Assembly (NCBI RefSeq): GCF_932294415.1
Contig: NC_065542.1
Span: 2,807,501 to 2,871,500 of the forward strand
DNA length: 64,000 bases
Source: Quercus robur
Taxonomy: Eukaryota; Streptophyta; Magnoliopsida; Fagales; Fagaceae
Direction: 5' to 3'
Part shown: one piece after another, positions 11,433 to 23,449 of the stretch
How positions within the stretch are numbered: the stretch's first letter is position 1
Layout of the letters: every line of letters starts with the position of its first letter
Position numbers and translations under genes: made by a program
Notes under the pieces: model-generated
Seen by the model: the letters and a program-made list of their open reading frames with translations, nothing else
Database searches by the model: none
Told to the model about the DNA's origin: nothing

Positions 11433-12605
11433 TTTTATTGTGGGTACCTAAGGCATGCTTGGCAATGTCCTTGGCCGTCCTCGGCATGCTTAGCAACATC
11501 CTCGGCCGACCTTGGCATGCTTACAACCTAGGCGTCCCACATCGAAGGAAAACCCCCCCATTTTCTGCCTTATAAGCTGTAAAGCAAAGGGAGTAGTGTA
11601 CCACCAAGCATCTCTGATGTAAGGACTCAAATTGTAACGATCCCAAATTCGTATTGGGTTCATACGTTAAAGGTCCAAATAATAAATTTGTAGAGCGTGG
11701 GTATCAAAGAACTAGGTAAACTCCAAAAGAAAAACTATTGTACTTCACGTTTGTGGATGGATTAGCACTAATATAATGATCAATTTCTCCTTGAGACAAG
11801 TTCAGTTCTTTATTTCATAGGGTTTTCTCTTTGGTCCTCCTTGTTTAGAAATTCCAATCTACTTTCTCAATGCATTCTTTCCTGTTATATACTGCCCTCT
11901 TGATATCATCTCCACCACACATTTGTAGGTTGGGTTCGGGGGATCCCTTTCTGTCCCATCTACCACCTTTTAGAACCTCAAACCAGTAGCTGTAAGGCTG
12001 CTTCATCACTATTTAGGCATCACCTCCACATTAATGCGGTCAGAGAGTTGGTTGAGAGGCAATTAATGTGGAGGCAGCTGTTGTTAAAGATATTTGTTTA
12101 CCTTCTCTTTCCTACCCCCGGTCCCATGTCCCACCTTTAGTGATAAGGTAGCTCTAAAGTGCGTTTGTAACAATATGGCGTTCAAGTCGTCTTCGGACAC
12201 ATATTGCCGAGGAAGGCTTTGTCCTCGGACGAATACTGAACTCATCTCACGTGATATCTACTCTTCTTTTCATTTGATTACTCTTATAACCTGATATGGG
12301 TCTCCTCGGAAAGTTTTACGTCCTCGAATGGGCCATAGGCCCAATTAACATGGTTTTAATAATTATTAATTAATCGGCCCCCACAACAAGTATTAGAGAA
12401 TTGTGGTTTTGAAGCAAGAATTGGTATAAGTGTTCTTATAGAAAGATCTCTTTTAACCATGGATGTCTTCGGATGTTTGGAGATGCATGATCTACTAACA
12501 AAAATGGGTCAAAAAATTATTCATCTTGAATCAGGTGGAGAGATTGGAAAGCAAAGAAGGTTGTGGCTTATCAAGGATTTGCTTCATGTATTGGAGATCG
12601 ATATG

Positions 12606-13373
12606 GTAAGAAAAATGAAAAAGCTATAATTTAAATTGAGTAGGTATAGTAACATAGTTTTGTTCAATAAATTAGTCTAGTAAAAAAAAATCCCAATAGG
12701 TAAGTGGTTACCTAAGTATATTAATATCTCTTTGTAATTGTTTATAAAATTAAATTAAATTATCTTGATGTAATGAACTAATCATTCATCTCTGGGTTTC
12801 TACCTAGAACAAAAGGTAATCTTCACATTTTTTTAATATAAAAAAAGAAAAAACATTCTGTAGGCTTTATTCCCTTTTCCGTGACCTTTTTCTTTTTTGC
12901 TGAATTTTTCCCATCACTTTAAAAGTGATGTTGCGATTTCCTAATGTGTTGTACATTTAACTATTAATAAATGATGATCTATTAGTTACTAATGGGACTC
13001 TGAGCATTTGTTTGGGTTAGTTTTTTGAAAATTCATGTTTTGAAAATGAGTTTTTTAGAATGAAAATATGTATTTGGTAAAACAGCTTAAAAAGTATTGT
13101 TAATATGAAAAATTGCAGTGTGAAAATGCAATTTTCAAGTGGTTTCCATGAGCTGTGATTTGAAATGTTTGTCATCCAGTTCCTAACTAAAGGAGCTTGT
13201 TCAACTTCACTTGTATCGTAGCAAAATTGAATATCTTTGGGAAGGAGCAATGGTAGTTTTTTTCTTTTTAACTGCATTTCTATTGCTTTTTAGTATCTCT
13301 CTTTTTTTAAGGGTAGCTACAAATACTAATTTCTACGTTTAACGAAAACTCTTTTTTATTTTTTTGGTAACAG
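12606..13373 (+). other. intron of the TNL relic
   Basis: Bounded by GTAAG at 12606 and CAG at 13372-13374. It is AT-rich. A stretch near 12995-13150 (GCATTTGTTTGGGTTAG, then TTTGAAAAT phrases) resembles the edge of a hAT-type MITE, but no partner end was found. Confidence 0.55.
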
Positions 13374-14032
13374 CGTTCAGTCAACTTAAAGTTCATTAAT
13401 CTTAGTTGGTCCGAAAACCTTATCAGGACACCTGACTTTTCAGGTGTTCCAATGCTTGAGGGACTATACCTTTCTTGCTGCGATAGCTTGGTACAGATTG
13501 ACCCATCTACTGGACAACTCAACAAGCTCAGGTATTTACTTTTGAAAGGCTGCGAATCTCTTACCGATCTTCCCTGTATGTCTGCTGCAATGCAGTCACT
13601 TACGGAGCTTGAACTTGCATCTTGCTCAAAAATCAGTTCGTTTCCAAAATTTACGGGAATTATGAAAAGCCTATCGAAACTCAATTTGAGTGGGACTGCT
13701 ATTAAGAAAGTACCACCCTCATCGATCCAGTGTTTGACTACCCTTACTTTCTTAGATCTAAGAGGCACAAATCTTGAATGTCTTCCAAGCAACATGGATA
13801 ATTTGAGGTCTCTTCAAACACTCTATCTTGACTATTGCACAAAACTAAAATCGTTGCCAAGGCTTCCATCAATGGTAAGATTTATACACATGGAGGGTTG
13901 CTATTCCCTAAAATGGTTACCAACACGGGTCAAACTCAGTATCTAGTCACAATCTCTCTCCCAATGGCTTCCGTATGATGAGAGGTACAGTTAAAAGGAA
14001 TTTACAATATTGTTCTATTTCCTACAGGTAAT

Positions 14033-14036
<4 letters not shown>

Positions 14037-14071
<35 letters not shown>
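14037..14071. repeat. CT microsatellite
   Basis: About 17 CT units in the intron before the C-JID exon of the TNL relic. Confidence 0.9.
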
Positions 14072-14075
<4 letters not shown>

Positions 14076-14984
14076 GTTAAATAATAACAGTTAATAATAG
14101 TCGTGTCTTGGGTACAGGTACAGGGAATCCTTTGTCGTAAAACCGTTTATGGAACTTCTTCCAAAGGGAAAGAGGATGGATCTATAACTGAGTTTCAAAT
14201 AATTATGCCGTCATGTTTACCTGAAATAGTGGAGAATTCAATAAGCATAGAGCTGCCTTCAAATTGGTATAATAGTAAATGGATGGGATTAGCTCTCTGG
14301 GCATCACTAGATACATGGTCAAACTATGGTATTAGAACTCGTAAGGTAGCCGTTGGTAAAATGCCTCAAAATCATTGTGCCTTTGAACTTCTTACTACCC
14401 AGAGAAATGTTACGGTCAATGCTGAATTGCACTTCAATTATTACCTATTCTGTTTGTCTCATGATGAGTGGTTTGCTACTGTTGGGAATGGTGAATGCAG
14501 TCAGATTAAGGTTACATTTGAGGGCGGTAAGCTGTATGAGAAGGGAACAGAATTTGGGGTCAGTTTGGTATACAAGCAAGATGTGGACGAGTTCAACCAA
14601 ACAAATGCACAATGTTTGATTGCGAGCTTTGGGAAAGTACCCTCTATAAATTAACTGGTAATGACCATCTCAACCATCCTTCCCATTAATATCCAATCCT
14701 TTTCTATCTTATTTTCTGTCTAACTATACATCTGGTTTTGTCATTGGCAAGTAAGTCTCGTCATTTTTCTTTTCTTTTTTTTTCTTTTGACTCACCATGC
14801 GCAAGCAATTCCAATCAACCTGTACTTTCTGAGTTCTTGAAAATTAAACTTAAATTTTGCCACACGAGTTTATTGCCAATTGTCTAAGCCTCTATATCAT
14901 CATTACTTACAAGAATATGATCTAGATAGGAAATACATTCTCAAGCTTCACCCATCACATTTCTCTATGGATTTTGTTAATGTA

Positions 14985-15600
14985 GATCTTTCAATCCTAA
15001 TTTGGCATCCTATTTGTAACTATCAGATATTATGCTATTTTACATTATCAATCTGTGCTGGCAAATGCACTACAACTTTTCATGATAAATTTTTGAAATG
15101 TAAAAGCTAGAGACTGCATAGTATTTCCTTCCTTACCATGTATATTCTTTGTAATCATTGGTGTCATGCCTAACAAAACCTGTAGGAAGCAAACTCCAAT
15201 TACACTCATTAGTAATGAGTGAATTATTATTATTATTATCATACTAACTGAGGTTTACACATATATGCAGTTGGTGGTGATGATAAGGATGATGATGAGG
15301 ATGAACGTTATAAATTTTATGAATTTTTATAAGGTAGATGGTTCAATCCTATTATGGCATCCCATTTGTAAGTGTCCAAGTATTATGCTAATTTTCATAT
15401 TCACCTTGTGTAGTGCTGGCAAAAGCAAGAGAAATTTTCATCATAAATTTTTGAAACATGAAAACTAGAGACTGTATAGTTACTATAGTACTTCCTTCTC
15501 TACCATGTCTATACTTCATATAATCATTAGTGCTATGCCTTCCAAAAAGGGCGAGGAACTCCAATTATACTGATTATTCACGAGTTAAATATTGGGTTAA
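14985..15600. repeat. tandem duplication downstream of the TNL relic (copies near 14985 and 15335)
   Basis: Copy one (about 14985-15265) and copy two (about 15330-15600, resuming 15987-16045) share phrases such as TTCAATCCTA..TTGGCATCC, GTGCTGGCAAA and AACTAGAGACTG... (diverged), and an ATTATTATTATT tail before CATACTAACT. They differ at many positions, so the duplication is old. Copy two is interrupted by the MITE at 15594-15978. No coding sense was found. Confidence 0.75.
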
Positions 15601-15763
15601 ATTACAATTTACCTTAACCGAAATTTAAGTTGCCTACATGTGGTTTGAAATTTAACATTTTTCCCACCGAAAGTTTGACCAAAATTAAATTGCTTACTTG
15701 TGTTTTGAAATTCCATAATGCAAGTGTTTCGTTGGATTCTTTTTAATCTTATTTGATCCTGTA

Positions 15764-15794
<31 letters not shown>

Positions 15795-15978
15795 GTGTTT
15801 TTTGAGGATAGAGACATAAAATTGAATTGAAATTACATATTTAGCTATATTTTTAATAGAAGTGGGTTATGAAACTTTAACTAAGCTAACCTTAGGTGAG
15901 TAAAGTGTCAAATTTTAAACCACATGTAAGCAATTTAGATTTCAGCCAAATCACGAGTGAGTAAGTTGTAATTTGCCC
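15594..15978. mobile_element. MITE, hAT-like, 385 bp
   Basis: Ends are near-perfect inverted repeats: GGGTTAAATTACAATTTACC at the left and, reverse-complemented, GGGCAAATTACAACTTACTC at the right. It is flanked by an 8-bp direct repeat TAAATATT (15586-15593 and 15979-15986). An 8-bp target duplication fits hAT elements. No coding sequence inside. Confidence 0.8.
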
Positions 15979-18317
15979 TAAATATTATTAGTATTATTAT
16001 TAATTATAGTACCATACTAACTCAAGTTTTCACATATACGTAGGTGATAACAATTTAGGTCTCTAGAAGATGACACTCATGTCTTACTTATACTTTGACT
16101 GGCTACTAAATAGTGAAGATTTTCTTAGCTTGAATTTCAGTTGAGGCTATTGCTACTAGATGTGCATAAGCATTTCTGTCGATATGACTTTTTTTTTAGT
16201 TGAAAATCCTTGTATGTTGTATTGAATTTGTAAATGGTTTCAGTTATAATGATTTGGAAACGTATTCAAGTGACATATCCTTGAATCTTGTTTCATAATG
16301 ACTATAGAATATGGTCTTTTCCTTTCTTTTTTAAAGGGGTTTTAGTCTATACCAATTATAATGATTTCTACAGGTGGATGACGTTCAATTGAGCCTACTG
16401 TTATTGGATGGTATACAAGTTATACTTTCAGTTAACTTTGCACAATTCTCTTGTGTAGTGTTTTTGATTTAATGTCTATGAAAGCATGAGTTGTGAATTT
16501 TATAGACGTTTAGAAGCTATTACTTTTTATCAATCACGCTGTACAATTAGCTAAGTATTAATGCAGTCTTCATTCTAGAATATATCCTTGCAATTAAAAA
16601 GTCAACAAACACTGTTGGAAGCTTCGAACAAGTTGATAGTTAATGTAATCTTCTTTGATTTTTTTTTCAGGGATTTGTCTAGTTGATAGTTATGGCCAAA
16701 CCACTATATTGTTAATATCTTTCTTCAAATTAAATCAGCATATCAGGCCAATGTAGAAGCTGACGTTGCTAAAGGAATCTGCTGACAACATATAGAAGCT
16801 AATGTCAGTCTTGGAGCATATTATGGAATGTGAATAATGATTTAAATCTTGACTTGTAATGAAGCACATATTTAGGAGCTGTGACAGACGGGACTTCTAT
16901 ATGTGAGCAGTCAGCATTGCGTAGATTGAATGGTATGTACACTTCTAAAATGATTGTGAGCTGCAGCAGTTCAAGTACACTAAAAAATATAGCCATATCA
17001 TTTGAGAAGGTACCAATACACCTTTCAATATTAGATAAAGTTAACATGAATCTAATTTAAAATTAAATTCTACTAATTTGGCAAACAAAAGCTTCGACTA
17101 GTCTGATAAAATCGTTTCTAATTACTAAAAGAAATAGTATAAATAGAGCTCAGTGAATTTTGAATGCCAGTTGTAAAACAACTGAAGTTCCCCTAGCTTG
17201 CATACACCGTTTCATTTGCAGCATAAGAATTCATATCAAATTAATTAATTAATATATGATACAGCAGCTGTGTAACACAATCTATCTCTACATACACTCT
17301 GGCTTCTTTCAATTTGCAGTGTGAAAAAAAGGGGAGCTGATGTCAGAAAATTTTGATGAATATGGCAGGTCTGTTGGTTGGAAAACATGGGATTTGATTC
17401 GGCAACCTAAGCAAAAGTGGGGAACTGGGTTTCAGAAAGTTCAGACAATTTAATCAAACCATAATTGCCAAACTAAGTTGGATGCGATTGCTTTTAACCC
17501 AGACATCCTTTGTTTCAAGTGATAAGAGGCAAGTATGGACATAAAGCAAGAAGTGGCAAAGGTGGTTGAAGGGAAAGGACTATTGATATGGAGAGGTTTT
17601 GAAAAAGCTATAATAAGTGCATGATATGTAGGTGATACTAATAGCATTGATATGTGGGAGGGTCTTCGGATTCCATGGGTCCAGGGATTTAAAGCCAACC
17701 CAAATGATAATCTGGATTTGCAAAGGAGTCTTTAATTGTAGATGATCTTATAAACAAACCATGAGGCTTGAGGCTGGGATGAGGCATTGATAAGTAATAG
17801 TTACAGCCCGTGTGATGTATGTAATATTTTGTAATGCAATATAATATATAATTTATTTTCTAAAATATTTGTATTATCATATATTAAAATTATTCATCTA
17901 TTACAAATATCATGAAAATATTTAATCTTTAAGTGTATTAAACTATTAATTTAACCCTTTCCAAAACCAACCAGGGCAAGTTATACTAAAATAAACAATA
18001 CCATATTGTTTTCTTTCTCACCTAATGAAAATTTTATGTTCACTAAAAATAAAAAATAAAAACAATATGTATTTACCGTTTTTAAAATTTTCATTTACAC
18101 CTATTATGAGCTTTGCAAAAAAACTCAACAATGATTATTATTTTGTATGAGGAGACTTGGAGAAACTCATACCCCCCACCCCCCCCCCCCCCCCCCAACA
18201 GCGCGTGTGTCTGCATGATCCAAAAAAGTCAATTTTTAATTACTAGGAGTACTACCAATCTTATTACATTAATTGAACTCAAAATTGATGTGTAATGCAA
18301 TTCAAATATTCATATAG

Positions 18318-18341
18318 TTCTCTCTCAAAAAAAAAAAAAAA
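18318..18341 (+). mobile_element. poly(A) micro-insertion
   Basis: TTCTCTCTC plus about 15 A lies between two copies of ATTCATATAG/ATTCATACAG (18308-18317 and 18342-18351). This looks like an extremely 5'-truncated retroposed tail with a target duplication. Confidence 0.55.
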
Positions 18342-18539
18342 ATTCATACAGTAAAACTTGTAGTAACTTCATTTATTTATTTTATATAAAGCTTGTAGTA
18401 AATGGCATCCGAAGAAAAAAAAATTAACGCGGTGCTTCATATGGCTATTAGCTAGTCACCACGAAATTGCTCATAGTGTGAGAAGTAGAGAATCAGTGGA
18501 TAGAGTTCTAGTTCTATGAAAAATTATCATTGTTTCAAA

Positions 18540-20345
18540 AGCTTAGTCCTTGAAGACATTCTTATTTCGGGCATTGCAGATTTGCCAAAAGGTTGTGGGG
18601 GAAAACAAGTCTCCATCAAGAATCCAAATTAATTGAAATTGGTGAATTAAAGTATATAAAGGAATTTGACACATTCTTTCATAGGCAGAGAAAATAAATA
18701 TATTCCCAATTAGTTCCTAAATTTGACTTATAGAGAGACAATCCTTAAAAATGTGCCTAGGGTCTTGGGGGTATTATAACAAGTGCCATCTAAGATGATA
18801 TTTCTGAATCTCTCATGGTAAGTCAATCTAAGGTATGGAGTTGATTTTCCAATCCATTTCAAGAGGGAAGTCTGGGATGAGGGAATGCCACGTCAAGAGT
18901 GATTTGGTAGGTTAACTCAAGGTTGTCTAAAAAAATCTATTCTAAGGAGCATAAGTTAAAGAGTCAACTTGATTGGAAAAGGAGGGCTTTGCCAAAGCCC
19001 TAATGATTATTAAGATCTATTGAAACAAAGTGATAGATTATGTTGGGGGAGGCTTAGTGGGCCGAGTCAAGCATCCTATAGAGGCAAAGGTAAGGTTGGG
19101 TCAAATCTCAATCAATATGTTGGCATTGGACTACCATCTTTTAAGGGAATAAAGTTGCAACCTTACCATAAAGTATAGTTTTTGGTGTAATGGCTAAGTG
19201 CTTGTACCTAAAAAATTGTATCAAGATTCCAATTCTCGTGTATCCCAAATACTTACAAGTCTGAGGTCCATTTCCTCCCTGCCTAGTGGTTCCCAAGCTT
19301 GTCCAATGGTCATTCAGTAAGTTAATAGACATGCCATTTTTTTATTATCTAGGCCGAGTCCTTACTACATATCTCCTTTGTTTCACATAAGCTAAGCCCA
19401 AATCAAATGATAGACTTCCGTTTTGTGGTGTGATAGTTCAAGAGACATTTCTTGCTCTTGAGTGTTGATGCCCAAATCTCCTCATACGACCCAGGTTCTT
19501 TTAGCAAGAAGGGCCTTGTTGCAATATGAGGCTCGCTTAACACCTAGCCCTCCTTATATCTTTGGTTTAGGTAGTTGTGTCCTACCCAACTAAGTTTCGT
19601 TAAGGTTTTTTTTTCTTTTTTTTTTTCCTCAGTGTATGTCCCCAAAAAAAAATGTCTTTAATTTGTCAATTTCGAAGGTTTATTCCTGATTTTTTTTTTT
19701 TTTTTAACACAAAATCATAGGCATTCCTATTTATGCTATCATTAACAATAGGAACACCAAGAAATTTTCAAATTAAGTTGGGTTAAGTCACAATTTTAGT
19801 GCAAAAAATATGTGTACGGTTGTATGAGGTAAGGTGTGTGTAAATTTTATCTATTTTCAAAACTCAAGACTAGTGAGGAACCTTTTTTTTTTTTAATAAA
19901 TATTGAGGAGAAATAAAATTTAAATTTGCTGATTTTTTTCTCCCCATGATTTTACAAAATTCATTTAGAACCCTTTTATTTGCTTGAGAATTCTTCACCA
20001 TGGCTTCTGTAAATAGGACAAGGTCATTTGTAAAGAAGAGGTGAGTAAAAATTGGACCCCCTAAAAGATCTTATGCCCACCCAATTCTTATTGGCCACTC
20101 ACCTCTAGATTAACCAAACCAAGTACTCCATGCAAATGATGAATATATCTGGGAAGAGTGGGCTGCCTTGTCAGATTCCTCGAGAAAATTGGAAGGAATA
20201 TATTCCATCTTTTACCATTCACTAAAATACCAAGACTAGAGGATGGCACATGAGGCACGATAAGCTTTATCCGAGGAAAAGGAAAACCAAAAAAGGATAA
20301 ACTATGACCAATGAAGCTCCATTCCAACTGGATATAAGATCGATT
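18540..20345 (-). mobile_element. degenerate L1-type LINE fragment
   Basis: Read on the minus strand, 20088-20327 gives WSFIGHSLSFFGFP then SSSLGILVNG and RQPTLPRYI, matching the plant L1 RT phrase for pattern GFP...ILINGxxxxxF...RGLRQGDPLSPYLF. Further left, near 19510-19570, comes a piece like GGLGVKRASYCNKALLAKR. Near 18545-18600 comes FWQICNARNKNVF, like the C-terminal zf-RVT region. Many stops and frame changes and an apparent internal loss show it is long dead. Ends are approximate. Confidence 0.7.
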
Positions 20346-20349
20346 TTAA

Positions 20350-22115
20350 TAACATACTATTTTCCCTTAGAGGTATTCATGCGGAGAGGACATCAGCAAT
20401 ATCATGCCTAAGTTTATTTGTAGAGTGCAAGTATAGAATGTATATGAATGAGCCTTCAAAGTCTATACTGTAAAGCTTCACAAAGTAATTCAACACCGAC
20501 TCTCTAATTCCGGGCGAAGAGAGGATTTAGTTACAAATTATATTAGTGAAAACTAAGTTAAAATGTCAATTTGGCAAGATTGGTTTATTATTTACCCTAA
20601 TTTCAGTCGACTAAGGGTTAAGCAAACTCTTTTTTTGAGTTCGCTCAAGGGAGAGAATGAAGTTGCTCCAACAATCTTATGAAACTTTATTTCTTGACTC
20701 TCAATGCCTAACTCAGCTATTTTGAATATAACGGTGTTAGCACTTATTTAGACACAAAAATATGCTAACACACCCTAAATCCTACCTCTAAAGTCCTTCA
20801 TGCATGCATCACAATGATCAGAAAAAGGGTACATCAGAAAATCCATCTTTACCACCGTTGTTCATGCTTCAATTTCAAATCCATTCTTTTTATCCAAATG
20901 TTTCGCGAAAAGCAAAAAGATTCGTTCTTATTGTCATCATTAACATGGTATTGTCCAAAATGAGTCAGAATTGGTCTGAAATGATTTCCATACGATATTG
21001 TGACTCCCCTGGAAAACCTAAACAAACTCTAGAGTTGGTCGGGTTTGATATCATGCACTATATATAACAGCTAAAGTTATGTAAATTAACGCCCTCATTC
21101 AAACCAAAACAATCTTATATTTTTACCAGAGGCATAAGTCAATACCTCATTACTCTTTCTATTGATTACAGTCCTTAATAAGTTCTCCCATATGAACCCA
21201 TCTTTGATCAACAAGACATTGGCACTTTTCTCTATCTATTTCAAAGGATTTAAATTGAATGAGGATTGCCCATTGTAACTATGTTTTCCATAGAAACTCA
21301 AACTAGCTAGAAAAAGAAAGCCTTTTACAGCACTTTGTATAATGCCACATCACATTGAGAAAGGTAAAATATTGGTTAAAAACTATCTTATGCCGCGTGG
21401 ATTTAAGTCTTGCCACGTGGGTGGTACAAGAATAGAAAAATCATTTCCTTGAAGATGGAAGATTAATAGTCCCTCCAAAATGAAATATATACATAGAATA
21501 ATGAAAAAGAAGTGGATAACAAATCAAATAAGGAACTTATTCATTTAAATAACAATCCAATTCTATTACATCAAACCATTAATAATAAAATATAAATCAC
21601 ACCACACCCTTCCAAACAAGTAGCCAATAACAAAAAAAAGTAGCCAATATGGCCCAATCACTATATCCTAATTTCATCCACTAAAATACTTCCTAAAATA
21701 CCAAAATAATCAACTCCTTTGATGTCAATTGGGACCCGCCAAAACCCATTCTGAGAATACAGGTGGCTTTCCCTCAAAAACACAATGGCCTTCAGGTACT
21801 ATTCCATGAAACAGTGAATCCTTGTATACTCTGCTACAAAATCCAATGCCTTAGAAGCCTAGAAGCCCTCTCTATTTCTCAGATTCAAGTTTTAGTGCTT
21901 GAACTAAATAATAATCAAGCCCAGCATGTTCTTTTTTAATTACAATCTTCTCTTACTATACTTTTATGACTTTTTGTAAGTCAAATTATATCCCTCCTAG
22001 TCATAGAGGCTATAGAAAAACTATAGGAAATCAAATTAATGCATATAACAATTTAATATAGAGGGTTATGTTATCCTATGTACTAAAAAATATTGTTATA
22101 TAATTTGAAAGTTAC
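20350..22115. other. gene-free stretch, 3' flank of the ERF gene
   Basis: No gene supported. It may hold more LINE debris at its left end. A short foldback GTGTTAGCA...TGCTAACAC lies at 20734-20771. Two ACGT-core sites sit near 21390-21425 (GCCGCGTGG, GCCACGTGG), but they are far from any start on this side. Confidence 0.5.
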
Positions 22116-22664
22116 CTAAGGGTCCCAAAGAGAATCATTTTGCATATCTTCCCATTCATTTTCTTCAATGTCATTGGAGAACGTCATAGACTCTTCCATT
22201 GACATTTGCATCCACATCTTGCTGGGTGAGTCAAGAGGGAACTCATTAATGGCCTCAATCTGGCTAGGAGAGAGCCTCACCGTGACCGGTGCCATGTTCG
22301 AGCTAGACCCTGCTCCAACCTCAGCCACTCCTTGAGAGCCTCGAAGCCTTAAGGCCGCTTCATGAGCCGCCATGCGTATGTGTTCAGAATTAGAGCTAGC
22401 AGGGCGAGGGAGGCTGTGAACCAATTCAGGAAAGTTGAGACGTGCCTCATGTCCTCTAAAGTGTAACGCAGCAACATCATAAGCAGCAGCAGCCATTTCA
22501 GGTGTCTCAAAGCTCCCTAACCAAATTCTTGTTTTCTTGCCTGGCTCACGAATCTCAGACACCCATTTGCCCCATTTTCTCTTCCGGACTCCTCTGTAGC
22601 TAGACGATGCAGCACCATGGCTAGTACTGCTTGTGTTACCGCTACTATTTGGCTCTTCTTCCAT
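22116..22664 (-). CDS. AP2/ERF transcription factor, DREB-type
   Basis: A 182-residue intronless gene. A Ser-rich N-terminus leads to one AP2/ERF DNA-binding domain at residues 22-79: [19 protein letters not shown], then [29 protein letters not shown] and LNFPEL. Val at domain position 14 and Glu at 19 mark the DREB subfamily, which binds DRE/CRT (core CCGAC) or related GCC sites. The [18 protein letters not shown] signature is closest to the TINY/ERF group III (A-4) or neighbouring small DREBs; I cannot settle the subgroup. The C-terminus is acidic ([12 protein letters not shown]) and ends LWDP, typical of an activation tail, and no EAR repression motif is evident. Length and single-exon structure are normal. 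Expected location is the nucleus. Confidence 0.93.
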   Translation of the reverse strand: MEEEPNSSGNTSSTSHGAASSSYRGVRKRKWGKWVSEIREPGKKTRIWLGSFETPEMAAAAYDVAALHFRGHEARLNFPELVHSLPRPASSNSEHIRMAAHEAALRLRGSQGVAEVGAGSSSNMAPVTVRLSPSQIEAINEFPLDSPSKMWMQMSMEESMTFSNDIEENEWEDMQNDSLWDP

Positions 22665-22750
22665 CCACTCAACTCAAGTTGCTAGAAAGCTATATTATTG
22701 TTTAGTTCAAGTAAATGCACTGGTGAATGATAGTGTAATCCGGTTATAAG

Positions 22751-22759
22751 TATTTATAG
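22751..22759 (-). promoter_or_regulatory. TATA box of the ERF gene
   Basis: Minus-strand CTATAAATA lies about 90 bases upstream of the ATG, implying a leader of about 55-60 bases. A minus-strand CTACGTGGAA (ACGT core) sits about 60 bases further upstream near 22817-22826. Confidence 0.6.
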
Positions 22760-23449
22760 ATGTGGAATTATGCGATTTGACTGAAACGTGGTGAATTAAC
22801 ATGGATTGAGGTGAGCTTCCACGTAGTTGCACCATTGAAAATGATGTGAATATGTGCATGGTCACAATTTTCTTCATGTTAATTTGCTTAAAACCTAAAA
22901 AAGAAAACAAAATAATAAAAAAAGATAAAAGTATTTGAAGGAACCAAAAATTTCTACAAAGGACCAGTCAGAGCATGCCGAGTTAATTCATATTGAATAT
23001 TTATTTGGTTATTGAAGAATTAAAGTCGTATGGAATTTGTAGCAGGACCAATTAGGTAAAAATTGAGGGACATAGTGTTTCCTATTTAGAACGCGGTTTC
23101 TCTGCAGGTGGCACTAAAAAGTTTGGACCCACTAATCCCACATTTGGAGCTGAATCTTAGATCAGGATAGAGATAAAGAGCGTTGTACAGTTTTCTTTTA
23201 GAAAAGGACCATTTTTCTTGGGCATAAAATCAAAGCAAGAAGAATATGAAAATGACATTGTCATTATAGATTTATGAGATCATGAACAGAATCTCCTGAA
23301 TGACAAAAAAAAAAAAGAAGAATTGAGTAAATTATAGACAGGATCTGATAAATGACAAATAAAAAAGGAGTTGGACAAAGAATCACAAAAGGTCAAATAG
23401 AATAAAGTCCTAGATAACGTTCTATAATAATTAATGGATTGTGAAAAGA

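Larger units (their letters stand above)
11093..12385 (-). mobile_element. solo LTR inserted in the NBS exon
   Basis: A 1,293-bp insert begins TGTGGGTACC and ends GGCCCCCACA. It is flanked by a perfect 5-bp duplication ACAAG (11088-11092 and 12386-12390). With one ACAAG removed, the NBS reading ...NEVIQ-VLENCGFEA... is continuous across the site, so the boundaries are firm. No internal coding or primer-binding site is seen, so this is a solo LTR left by LTR-LTR recombination. The minus orientation is inferred from the TGTGGGGGCC start on that strand. The family is probably gypsy, without proof. Confidence 0.85.
10204..14654 (+). pseudogene. TIR-NBS-LRR (TNL) disease-resistance gene relic, split by a solo LTR
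   Basis: Known role of the family: intracellular immune receptor. Seen: the NBS exon starts after CAG at 10204, with P-loop GMGGLGKTT (10370-10396), kinase-2 VLLVLDDV (near 10600-10628), RNBS-B SWIIITTRDEH (near 10690) and GLPLALVTLG (near 10872). After the insertion at 11093-12385 it continues with ENCGFEARIGI and MHD (12483-12491), and ends at a donor GTAAG at 12606. An LRR exon opens after CAG at 13374 and runs to a stop at 13946, with repeats such as LTELELASCSKISSFP. A post-LRR C-JID-type exon runs 14118-14654 (SISIELPSNWYNSKWMGLAL). It is dead: a stop near 10559, an in-frame TAG at 10671 where Trp is usual, a TGA near 10956, more stops before 11090, and no TIR exon. Identification as TNL rests on the intron pattern, the C-JID tail and motif style. 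Confidence 0.9.
14655..18540. other. gene-free stretch downstream of the TNL relic
   Basis: AT-rich. Apart from the duplication and MITE listed separately it holds a C-rich run at 18172-18196 and a poly(A) micro-insertion at 18318-18341. Short open frames at 16805-17047 and 17450-17698 resemble no family I know and are probably chance. Confidence 0.5.

Noticed and set aside
14880-15468. Small frames in the tandem duplication after the TNL relic
   Set aside because: The two copies do not preserve a common frame, so coding is unlikely.
19141-19332. Possible tRNA-derived SINE (TAATGGCTAAGTGC and GATTCCAATTC) inside the LINE debris
   Set aside because: The A and B box likenesses are weak, no tail or target duplication is visible, and the spacing is not decisive.
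21385-21430. Paired GCCGCGTGG/GCCACGTGG sites as an ERF-gene enhancer
   Set aside because: They lie about 700 bases beyond the 3' end of the ERF gene, and single short motifs of this kind occur often by chance.
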